Part shown: positions 12,401-24,400 of the stretch, piece after piece
Layout: every line of letters starts with the position of its first letter
How positions within the stretch are numbered: the stretch's first letter is position 1
DNA from: Diphasiastrum complanatum
Lineage: Eukaryota; Streptophyta; Lycopodiopsida; Lycopodiales; Lycopodiaceae
Length of the DNA: 64,000 nucleotides
Direction of reading: 5' to 3'
Assembly: GCA_029204225.1 (NCBI GenBank)
Contig: CM055094.1
Location: 16,211,595 to 16,275,594, forward strand
Translations under genes and position numbers: made by a program
Notes under the pieces: generated by a model
The model's database searches: none
What the model was told of the DNA's origin: nothing
What the model saw: only the letters and a program-made list of their open reading frames with translations

Positions 12401-15400
12401 CCTTCCCTTTCTGTTCCGGCTCCTTCCATTGTCCCTTCGTCTCCTCGTCCTCCGACCCCTCATCCTACTTTTGTCCGACGTTACACGTCTGCAGAGTTCA
12501 TTGACCTTCAACAAAAGCGTCTTTGCTTTCGTTGTAAGAGTCCTGACCATTTTGCCCGTGATTGCCGTCAGCCCCTCCCTACTACTACTGCTGTTTTTTA
12601 CCATGAGGGCAGATGATTCCGATATCTACATTCATATTTCTGATGAGCCTGATCTATCTCCTGAGCCTTCCACTGATTTACTTCCTGCTACTTGCCATGC
12701 TCAGCTTGCCTATGCTACTTGGACAGTGCGTCCTGGTCCTCGCTCCATTCGGTTACGTGTACGCATTACTGGTCTTGAGTATATTGCTTTAGTTGATACA
12801 GGCAGCACTCATTCTTTTATCAGCAGTTATATCACCAATCGGATCCGTGCTTCACCTGTTCTTGCTCCACAGCCTCTCACAGTTGAGGTTGCCAGTTCAC
12901 ACTCTTTCCCTAGTTCTCAGATGTTTCAGGGTTTACCCTACTGCATTGGAGATTTTTCTGGACAGACAGATCTTTATATTATTCCTATGGAGCGTTATGA
13001 TCTTATCCTTGGTGCTGATTGGTTTGCATCTCTTGGGGCCGTTACACTGGACTTGACACAGCGGACATTGACATTTGTACATGGTGCAGTTACACACTCA
13101 CTTGTTGGCATTGATTCTCAGGGAGACTTCCAGTTGATTACTGGGAAGCAGTTTATTCGCAGCTTGTCGAAGGCTCATTGTGCAGCCTTCCAGTTTCTAC
13201 TCCAGCAGGTGTTCCTCAGGTGATCTCTGACTTATTACATCAGTATGCTTTTGTCTTTTCAGAACCTACGACGCTACCACCATTACGTGACGTGAACCAC
13301 CATATTGACTTGCGTCCTGGTTCTGCTGCTCCTTCCCATCCCCCTTCTCGTATGTCTCGATCTGAGCGTGATGAGCTTGAGCTCCACATTACTGCCTTGT
13401 TAGATCGGGGTCTCATTGTTCCTAGTCACAGCCCTTTTGGTGCCCCTGTTCTCCTTGTTAGTAAGAAAGATGGTACAAAACGTCTTTGTATTGATTACCG
13501 TGCTTTAAATAAGTTGACTATTCGTAATCAGTACCCTATTCCACACATGGATGACCTCTTTGACCAGCTCGTCGGTACCTCTAAGATCTTTTCTAAGATA
13601 GATCTTCGTTCTAGGTATTACCAAATTAGGATGCACACTTCTGACGAACATAAGACTGCTTTTCGTACTCATCTTGGTTTGTATGAATTTCGTGTGCTTC
13701 CTTTTGGTGTTACTCATGGCCCTCCTACATTCCAGAATGTGATGAATAACATCATGCGTCCGCTTCTTGGTCGATGTGTCTTGGTTTATTTTGATGATAT
13801 TCTTATTTTTAGCCAGTCTCTTGCTGAGCACGTTTCCCACCTTTCCTCTGTTTTTCAGTTACTTGTACATCACCAGTTATTTGCTAAGTTGTCTAAATGT
13901 TCTTTTGATGTTGCTGAGATTGAGTTTCTTGGTTTTCTTGTTTGTGATGGGCACATTCGTCTGGATCCTCATAAAGTTCAGGCCATCCAGGATTGGCCTA
14001 TTCCGACTGATGTTCATCATGTTCGTATGTTCCTTGGGTTAGCCACTCACCTTCGTGTTGAAGAGTAATGCCTATTTTACCCCTTTTGGCTAAGCATTAG
14101 TTAAGTTGTACATAACTCATGGGGCATGTTTTAATTAAATGCATGACCCCCCCTTTTGTTAAGTTATGTAAATTAGTGCAAGTGGCCCACTTGGCCAAGT
14201 AGCTCACTCCCATGGTTGACACCTAGACTTTCCATGCATGTAAAGGAGGTGCTTGCCTCACAAGGGATTTGGAGGACCCACGCCCTCCTCTCTCTCACTA
14301 GCAATTCATTTCTTCTTGAGACTTTTGAGTTTGTGAGATGCTCATGTAATTCTCCTTGTGTGAGATATTTCCATAGCCAAGTTTTCTCAAGCTTTCATAG
14401 TTGATCTAGCATCTGAGTTAAGATACTCCATAGCTAGGTCTCATAATTCTTCATGGTATCAGAGCCAGGTTGTCTAGCCTGTGAGTCTGAGAGTGAGAGA
14501 AACTTCAGTGCTTAGATTCTTGAGAAGATTCTTATCTTCTACAAGCACCTCAATCTTGAAAGAGGGAGCATTTGATCTACAGGTGTCAGATCAGGTGGAG
14601 TCTTGCACTGTTGGTGAGCTATTGGCAAGGGGAGTGGGATGATCCAAAAAAACTTTCTAAATCTGGCTAAGTTTTGGAGAGTTTTTCTGGAGGAGCTTAC
14701 ACAAAAGTAGGGCGCACTTTCTGTAGGGGCTTCTGGTTTCTGTTCCAGTGGAGCCTAGTGCTTGTGCTAGTGAGGCCACACCAAGTGGCAAAGACAAAAG
14801 CAGGAGCTGAAGGGTTGCCTTGAAGTGGCTACATACCCTAGTTTGGGGTTAAACCCTTGTTGCTGGAAGCTGTTCTTTTCTGATCTCTTTCAAGTTGAGC
14901 TTCTGTTTTAAGCACAGATTTTAGCATGGCAAGTCTTGGGGAGAGTTTGCTGGGTGAATCTAGCAAACTAGATGGCACAAACTACAGAGTGTGGAAGTTC
15001 AAGATAGCCAATATCTTGATGGATAAGAATTGCTGGGAGGTCATGACAGGTACAGAACCTGTACCAACATCTGATCCTGAATTGAAGGACTACATGAACA
15101 GGAGACATAAAGCTCATAGGATAATCAATCTTTCTGTCAAGGACAATATTATTCCTCACATTTGCAATGCAAGGGATGCAGCTGATGCTTGGACAATTCT
15201 GAAGTCTATGTTTGAACAGTGGATTCAGCCAAGCTGGTGTATTTGCAAAACAGGTTACATACTCTCAAGATGGAAGCAGGTGCAACAATTGGTGATCATA
15301 TTACAAAGGTCAAGGACCTATTGGATCAGCTTGCTTCAGTTGGAGAGAAAGTAAGTGACAGGAGTATTGTTCCCATAGTCTTGAACAGCTTGTCATTCAA

Positions 15401-18400
15401 CTATCAAGACTATGTGATGTCCCTTTCTGCTAGGGAGAAACTCCCAACCTTTGGGGAGTTATGTGGTCTTCTTTTACAGGAGGAGATGAGAAGGAAGAAT
15501 CTTTCTGAAAGGGAAGATAATCCAGAGCTTGCATTTGCTTCTAAGAAGAAGCAAAACTTTCAGAAGAAAGGCAAAGGCAAAAAGAAGAACTCAAAGCAAA
15601 GCTTGGAGCAGCAGGTGTCCAAGTTACAGGTTGGAGAGGAGTCAAGCACCAATTCCTCATCTACACCCAAGAGGAAGGGCAACTGCAACTATTGTGGTAA
15701 GTATGGGCATTTTGCTTTTGAATGCAGGAAGAAGCAAAGTGATCAGAAGAAGGGAAAGAACCAGCAGAGTCACTTTGTTGACAAAGTTGCAGAGGAGGAG
15801 CAATCTGGTGTGCTTGAGCTATTCACCGCAGCCCTATCATCTGAATCCACATTTGGTGGATGGTACATTGATTCTGGAGCCTCAAAGCACATGACACCTC
15901 ATAGAGATTGGTTCAGCACCTATGAGGAGACAGAAGATAGCCAGCATGTTTGCCTTGGAGATAATTCTACACGTATGGTGAGGGGCAAAGGTACAGTTGC
16001 AATACAGCTATCATCAGGTGAGGTGAAGGAAATTAAAAGTGTGTTGCATGTACCAGGGTTGGCTAAGAACTTGTTATCTGTTGGTGCCATTACCAAACAG
16101 AACATGGTGGTAGAGTTTAATGATTCTAAATGTTTGGTAAAAGACAAAGAGAAGAACTTCAAAGTGGTAGCCAAGGGAATGCAAGAAGGAGGTCTTTACA
16201 AGCTTTTCACAACCATTCCTAGCCAAGAGGCCTTGTCTGCAAGAGATACTAATCGGGACAAGCTTTGGCATGAGAGATATGGTCATTTGAGTTACAAAAG
16301 TTTGCAAGTTTTGAACAGGCACAAAATGGTAGTAGATCTTCCTAGCATTAAGTCTTCTTCAGATACATGTGAGGCTTGTGCATTAGGGAAGCAACAGAGG
16401 AAAAAGTTTCCAAAGGAGAAAGCTACCAGGGCCAAGGGCATTCTTGAACTTGTGCATTCAGATTTATGTGGTCCCATGCAGGTCACATCAGCAGGGGGGG
16501 CATACTATCTCATGACCTTCGTAGATGATTTCTCTCGGAAGGTATGGGTCTATTTTCTGAAACTGAAATCTGAAGCGTTCAAATACTTCAAACAGTGGAA
16601 AGCTATGGTGGAAAACCACACAGGAAAGAGGTTAAAGACTCTCAGGTCAGATAAGGGTGGTGAGTATATTTCTGATGAGTTCAAAGATCTTTGCAAAGCA
16701 TGTGGGATAAAGAGACAGTTTACTGCTCCACATACACCGCAGCAAAACGGCGTGGCTGAGCGGAAAAACAGGTCTATAGTTGAGTGTGCGAGGAGCATGC
16801 TCAAGGCAAAGGGGTTGCCAAATTCCTTTTGGGCAGAAGCGGTAGCAACTGCTGTTTTTCTATTGAATAGAAGTCCAACCAAAGCAGTTGAAGGAATCAC
16901 GCCAGAAGAGGCATATAGTGGCAAGAAGCCCAAAGTGGGCAGCCTTCGAGTATTTGGGTGTACAGCATATGCACATATACCAAAGGACTTGCGGAAGAAA
17001 CTTGATGCAAAATCCGTAAAGTGTGTCTTTCTTGGGTATAGTGAAGGTGAGAAAGCTTATGTGCTATATGATCTCGAAAACAGGAGAAAGATCCTAAGTC
17101 GAGATGTCATCTTTGATGAAGAGCATGCACCCAAGATACAGGAGCAGGAGAAGGAAGGAATTACTGAGTTCATACCCTTGATTGATTCCACGGATGAGGA
17201 TCCTAGTCAAGAGTCCTGTAAGCCTCAAGTGCAGGAGCAACAACAGGAAATCGAACCTACTAGTTCGAGACCTCTTTTTGGCCAAGTACCAGAAGCAGAA
17301 GTTGGGGACAAACGGAAGACTAAAACAGTACCATGGGATACGTGGTCACCATCCACATCACCCACTGCTAGGAAGAAGCTACCTAGGTGGTATTGGGAAA
17401 CAATCAAAGAAGGTCAAATGATTGAAGAAGGAGAGAGCAGTGAACAGGGTGTCAGAAGATCTCTTAGGTCTCATGAGAGACAAGAGACTAACTTTGCTCT
17501 TATGTCCACTATTCTGAATGCAGATGAGCCACAATTCTTTCACGAAGCCGTGAGAGAAAAGGTATGGCAACATGCCATGCAGGAGGAGTACGACTCCATT
17601 GTCAAGAATGACACATGGGAGCTCACTACATTGCCAGAAGGGAAGCAACCAATAGGTTGCAAGTGGGTCTATAAGACCAAGTTTCATGCCAATGGAACAG
17701 TGGACAAGTACAAGGCAAGGTTGGTGGCGAAAGGCTATGCTCAGCAAGAGGGGCTAGACTATGATGAGACATTCGCACCTGTTGCTAAAATGACATCTAT
17801 CAGGACCGTTTTGGCTATAGCCTCATATTTTGATTGGGATGTCCATCAAATGGATGTCAAGAGTGCCTTTCTTAATGGGCACCTACAGGAGGAGGTTTAC
17901 ATGGAACAACCGCAGGGATTTGAAATAACAGGCAAGGAGAATCTGGTTTGCAGGCTTAGGAAAGCCTTGTATGGGCTCAAACAGGCGCCAAGGGCTTGGT
18001 ATAGCCGAATTGATGAGTACTTTGCAAGGCAAGGGTTTGAGAAGAGTAAGTCTGATTGCAATCTTTATGTCTTCAGGGAAGGAGAAGACTTTGTGGTTGT
18101 TGTGCTCTATGTGGATGATCTACTCATCACGGGAAGCAATAAGAAGCTTATTGCTTGTGTTAAGAAGAATCTTTCTAATGAGTTTGAAATGAAAGATTTG
18201 GGTTTGCTACACTATTGCCTAGGAGTTGAAGTTTGGAAAGGAAAGCGTTGTCTTTTTATCTCACAGGCAAAGTATGCACAGAAATTATTGAAGAAGTTTA
18301 ACATGCAAGAAAGCAAACCAATCAGCACACCCATGGATGCAAGCAACAAGCCATCAAAAGATGATGGTCCAGCATTTGCAGATGAGACGCTCTATCGTCA

Positions 18401-21400
18401 GTTAGTGGGCAGCCTGATTTACCTTACTACCACCAGGCCAGATATTGCTTATGCGGTTGGAATCGCAAGTCAATACATGTGTAAGCCTACCGAAGCACAT
18501 TGGAAGGCAGCCAAGCGGATCCTACGATATGTGAGAGGGACAGTGACTTATGGGATTGGATACACGGATGACGGGAACCTTCAGCTGGAAGGCTATTCAG
18601 ATTCTGATTGGGCAGGTGATAGAGACGATCGGAGATCGACGACAGGCTATTGCTTCAGCCTAGGTTCAGGGGCTATATCGTGGTGCAGTAAGAAGCAGCC
18701 TACTATTGCTCTATCGTCTACCGAAGCTGAGTACAGGGCGACTACGAGGTCCGCCTGTGAAGCCATTTGGTTACGCCGTCTACTTGAGGACATGCAGATT
18801 GCTCAAGTAAGACCTACATTGTTACATTGTGATAACCAAAGCTGCATTCAGCTTGCAAGGAATCCAGTCTATCATGCACGGACAAAACATATAGAGGTGG
18901 ACCAGCATTTTATACGAGAGAAAGTGCACAGTGGGGAGATTGAGCTAGTTTATTGCGACACCAACGACCAGACAGCTGATATTTTTACTAAACCACTTAG
19001 TAAAGATAAATTTGAAAAGTTCAGAACTTTGTTGGGTGTCAGTTTGAATAAAATTGCCATTAAGGGGGGGTGTTGAAGAGTAATGCCTATTTTACCCCTT
19101 TTGGCTAAGCATTAGTTAAGTTGTACATAACTCATGGGGCATGTTTTAATTAAATGCATGACCCCCCCTTTTGTTAAGTTATGTAAATTAGTGCAAGTGG
19201 CCCACTTGGCCAAGTAGCTCACTCCCATGGTTGACACCTAGACTTTCCATGCATGTAAAGGAGGTGCTTGCCTCACAAGGGATTTGGAGGACCCACGCCC
19301 TCCTCTCTCACTAGCAATTCATTTCTTCTTGAGACTTTTGAGTTTGTGAGATGCTCATGTAATTCTCCTTGTGTGTGATATTTCCATAGCCAAGTTTTCT
19401 CAAGCTTTCATAGTTGATCTAGCACCTGAGTTAAGATACTCCATAGCTAGGTCTCATAATTCTTCACTTCGACGTCCCGTTCCTCATTTTGCCACTATTG
19501 CCGCTCCTCTTCATGCACTTTTGAAGAAGTCTCGTACTTTTCTTTGGACTTGTGATTGTCAATCAGCGTTTGATTCTCTTCGTCGTGTTGTTGTTGATGC
19601 TGCCGTTATGTGTTTACCCCAGTTTGATCAGAAGTTTATGGTTGAGACTGATGCTAGTAATGTTGGTTTGGGTGCTTTGCTTCGCCAGCTAAAATGTCAT
19701 GCTGTAGTTTGATACCATGAGAGTAAGCATACAATCGGATTCACAACATGCTTATGATTCAACATCTAACACTATGATCCATTAACCTCCTCCAAAATCG
19801 AGCGAGCTTCTCTCTCTCTGTCTCTCTCTCTCTAAAAAAGAAGATGCAAATCCAACAATTAGCAAAACCAAATAATATCAAATAGCAATAACACATGAGA
19901 GATGGAGCAAGGATATTCATTTGCAAAGGTTCCACTTCTATATTGAATATGAAAACTGACATACAATAATGTACCACTATATATAGTGGATTTTAGGGCA
20001 CTTGGCCTCGATGCCTATTGGCCAATTCTTATCTCCCTTCCTATTTGAATTTAAATTTGAGTGGGAACCCATGTTTATTAATTAACTTGACTAAAGTCCT
20101 TTTATTAACAACTAGTCAATCAAATAACCATGTGATCATCAAGTTGGACTTACACACGCTGATTGCCAAATCCCTCACTCTTTTTAACTATTGTAGATCT
20201 CTAGCTAAGAATAAGTTGATGCTGATATCCCGCAATCATCCAACACTTACCTAGAGTTTGTCATCAAGGACCAATGACATGCTAGAATAGGGAAGGATTG
20301 TTAGAGTCTAGTCTGCCGGCTCTAATATGAGGCACGGCCAATTACCAAAGGGCATGAGGCCAAGTATTGGTGAAGGCCGGTAACTGAAGTGGACATTTGG
20401 CCCAAGTTGGGACCGATGTGACCATTTGACAAGTTGTCAAGGAAGCACTCATTTGTGACCGTTAGGATCCTAGTCGGGTAGCAGCCGAGGTGGACCAAGT
20501 GGGTCATAGGTCCATGGCGAGGCATGGGGTTGGTGTCACATGTACTTTGAATCCCTTTGCCCATTGTATGGTAAATTGTAATTATGAAATTGTAAATGGC
20601 TAAGTCACCGGCCTGTGGAGACAATTGTAAATTGCAGTGTAAATATTTGTTATAGTGACTAAATACGAGATGGCCAAGGGGGTACTGGGTCTCATGAGAG
20701 TCTGCTGGACTGACCTCCTAAAAAGTAGGAAGGGTTGACTGGTCAACGTGACACGTGTCACATGCTCACTGGGACACTTGGTCCAGTGCATGAGTGACAC
20801 TTGTCAGACGGTCAATGGACGGGTCAACGGGACGTGTCATATGCCCATTGGGACACGGTCCAATGCATGAGTGACACGTGTCAGAGTATCCACCTACTGG
20901 CTTGCCTATGTGTCAGGGTACTGCCAAGTGGCAAGTGTCGGCTGTGCATGGAGTTTGCCATGTGTCGACGTTAGGATGTGTCAGGGTTAAGGGGTGCTTG
21001 AGGGGATATAGGGTGAGCCTTGTCAGGCATTCCTCATTATTATGATTATGGTATTCCTATGTTGGAAGTAAATCTAGTTTGTATATGTTGGCTAGATCTA
21101 CTCACGATGCGGTGTAGTATAGAGAGGATCGGGAGGAGACTTGCAGCAGAGCTCTCATATTTGCTTGTTGATCTATGTACATTTGCTTGAGATTAATAAA
21201 GTGACGGATTTGCTGGGTAATTCTGTGTATTTACTTGGGGTTTGTGAGCTTGTGTGCAACATTTGGTATCAAAGCAGTTACTTTCAAGACTTGTGTGGGA
21301 TTTGGCATCTTCAGTTAGGGTTTGGAGCATTCTTGGAGAGCCAGCGCCCTACTGTAGGTGATCTGTTGGTAGGTTTGGAGCCCATAAGATAGCAGATTGA

Positions 21401-24400
21401 AGCCCTATGGTGGATTGCTGATCTTCTGGCAGCCTTTGAGCATTTTCTACTACGCGGCTTGATTATTCTCTTCGCGTTTGTGAAAACCCAGCCCACATAG
21501 GATTTGTAAATCTGTTTGTAACTTCTTCAATACTCAGTATTTTTCAGATCTGTCAGTTGCAATAAGCTTCTTGTGGTAGGTCGCTGGTAGGGTAAGGCTT
21601 TTTGCCTTCTGATTCGGTGATCATCCATAGTTTTTTTGCCAATTGTCAGTTTGAAACCCTAGTTTGCTGGTTTTTGGAGAAGAAGAGTCTATGTGTAGTT
21701 AGAACTTGGCTGTAGGAGATCTATTCTATTCAGTTCGTCTAGGAATTCAGGGCAATTTATCTGTGTAGTGATTTGAGGTGCTGAGAGCTTGGTTTTGCTT
21801 TGTTTCTGCTACCTATTTTTCTGCTATGGCATCCGCAAGCAACACCAGTCAAGATTCACAGAGATTAGATGTTGTATGTTCCAAGGTGGATACTATCGAA
21901 GCTACTCTTAAGCTGATTTTGGAGTAACTCAAAGGTAAAGGGGTTAGCGTTCCTGAGAGAGTCAGTGGTACAGCTATGGAAGTAGAAAGGACATTGTCAA
22001 CGGGCCATGAAGCTGAGTTGGGGTTTCAAAAGAGAAAGCTACCTACTATCAAAGATTTAAAACCTCCGAAGTTCACTGGAGCAGTATCTATGAGAACTAC
22101 TGATGCCGTTGAGAATTGGTTGCAAAAGTGGGAGAAAGCATTCCAGATGTGTGGCATAGACGATGAAACTGAGATGATTGCTGAAGCCACATCGTTTTCA
22201 AGAGTCAGCACAAAGGTGGTGGAGGAAGGTGGAAAAGGATGACCTAGTTCCAACCACATGGGAGGCATTCCGGCAAATGTTTGCGCAAAACTGGGTGCCT
22301 ATGGATGAAGACAACAGAGCCATGCAACAATGGTCTTATTTGAAGCAGGGTAACTTGAGCGTGCAGGATTATGCAGACAAGTACCGAGAGGCTTTGTTAC
22401 GCATTCCTCAGGAAGTTCCTATGCACATGCAAATATTTCACTTTGTGGAGGGACTTCGAGAGAGTATTCGCCCTTTCGTGCGGAAGGAGCAATCTCATGA
22501 TTTGCGGGGAGCCACCCAGATGGCTTTGTATTATGAAGATGGGAAAAAAGGCCCGGATCCTGTTGCGGTAGCTGGTACAAGTGGTCGGCAACCTTGGGGA
22601 CACAAGGGCAAATGGAACAAAAAGAGAAAGTTTGAAGGTCAAACCAATCAGTGGCAAGCTCGGGGTGACCAAAGGAAGAAGGGTGCAGGGGCTCCAAAAG
22701 GCAAAGGGTTGTATGGGCAGCCCAATGCCCAAAAGGGTCGGCGTCCTTCAATGTTGTCGCCTCTGGACCAAGAACGTGCAAAGAGGGAGAACCTCTGTTT
22801 TGGATGTTTGGGACAGCATAGGTGGAAAGAATGTCCACGAAACTTGATGCGGACCACATATAATCTTCAGGTGGATCAGATGAACCAGGGTGATGACCCT
22901 ATGACAATGGAAGAGATCGAGCAGGAAGCCAATCCAGATGTTCCACGCCTCATGAATGTTTCGGTGGTCAGGAGAGTGGACACGGCTCCACCAGCGGTTT
23001 TGTCATCGGCTCGCCAAGGGTATCAATTTTCTAACACTTCTCTTATGGTTATGCGAGGACAACTGTGTGGTAGAGATGTTCAGGTTCTATTTGACACTGG
23101 GTCCTCTCATAATGTGTTGAATTCAACTTTGGTACGGAAGTTAGGTGTGAATACTCAACCATCCCAGTACCAGTACACAGTGGAAATGGCTGATGGAAAG
23201 GGTACAGAGATTTGGGATAAGAGGGTTGTGGGCATTCTACTAATTGTACAAAGTTACACAGAAGAGTTGGATTTTGAAATAACACGGCTTGCGCGGTTTG
23301 ATGTGGTGTTGGGCATTTGTTGGCACACGATGCGGAAGCCACATAACCTGGGATACTCATGTGTATGAGTTCCAGTTTGATGGTGTGATGCATTCCCTTC
23401 GTGGTGAGCGGGATGTGCCTCCCGGACGCTTGTTTCAGCTACGCAGTTGCGTAGGATCCATTGTGAGTACATGTGTGTTTGCTTTCTACTTGATATGTCT
23501 ACTAATAATAGTCAGAGTAGCATGCAGTGCGTGCAAACCAGTACTAGTAGTGTCTGCTGATGGAGTAAGGCCAAGGTTGCTGTGGTCGTTGCGTGGCATG
23601 TGCCAGCTGATTTGACAGCACTCCGTTCTTTTCTTGGATTGGCAGTATTCTATAGAAAACATGTTAAGAAATACTCCTATATTGCAGCACCTTTGACTGA
23701 TTTGACTCAAAAGAATAGATTTGGTGAGTGGACTGAACTGCAGCAAGCAAGCTTTGATCAGTTGAAGCAAGCTATTGCTGAGTGCGTCACTCTAAAGATT
23801 GTAGACCCTTAAAAGCCCTATGTTATAGATACGGATGCAAGTGACATTGCTGTGGGAGCTGTTCTGATGCAAGAGGGTAGGCCTGTGGCCTTTGAGAGCA
23901 AGAAGCTCAACCCTGCTCAGAAAAATTATCCAACTCATGAGAAGGAGTTGTATGCCATAGTTCATGCATTAAAGGCATGGAGGCATTATCTGTATGGATC
24001 GGAATTTGAGGTATTCACTGATCATGATACCTTGAGATACTTTTGTAAGCAGCCAGACCTTGGAGGCCGGCAAGCCAGATGGTTTGAGCTCATGCAGGAA
24101 TTCCTAATGGAGATTCGGTACAAGAAAGGTGCCGAGAATCGTGTGGCAGATGCACTATCTCGTGTGGTGTATCAGATGTCATTTGTAGTCATTGAAAATG
24201 ACTTACTGTCTGAGATAAGAAAGGCTCAGCAGGAAGATCCTCACTGTAAGAAAGTGGAACAGGAGGTGAGTCATGGCCATGCAGAGTCTCAAAAGGAGAG
24301 CTCTTCTACCTTGGTTCGACTTATCTCAAGTATTCCATAGAAGATGGAAAAGTGATGAGAAATGGCAAGGCTCTTATTCCAGCTTGTGAGCTACTGCGAA

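Larger units (their letters stand above)
14056..19466 (+). mobile_element. Young Ty1/copia retrotransposon (copia-2), nearly intact
   Basis: LTRs at 14056-14453 and 19071-19466 (TG..CA) are flanked by the exact duplication CTTCG (14051-14055 and 19467-19471). The primer-binding site TGGTATCAGAGCC is at 14454, and the purine tract TAAGGGGGGG ends at 19070. The LTRs differ by about two bases and one 2-bp indel, so insertion is recent. One frame break in gag (near 15217) separates it from the long pol frame. It landed inside gypsy-1, which is therefore older. Confidence 0.95.
10390..19712 (+). mobile_element. Broken Ty3/gypsy retrotransposon (gypsy-1), split by copia-2
   Basis: A probable 5' LTR (about 10390-10680, matched by the minus-strand copy at 31070-31400) is followed by the primer-binding site TGGTATCAGAGC at 10684, a leader with about 80-bp repeats, gag, protease and reverse transcriptase. 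It is interrupted at 14056 by copia-2 and resumes at 19472 in the same frame. It stops within RNase H, so integrase and the 3' LTR are missing. Several frame breaks are present. Confidence 0.8.

Noticed and set aside
15210-15225. Programmed frameshift in copia-2
   Set aside because: No slippery heptamer is seen, and copia elements normally use one frame; a single-base loss is simpler.
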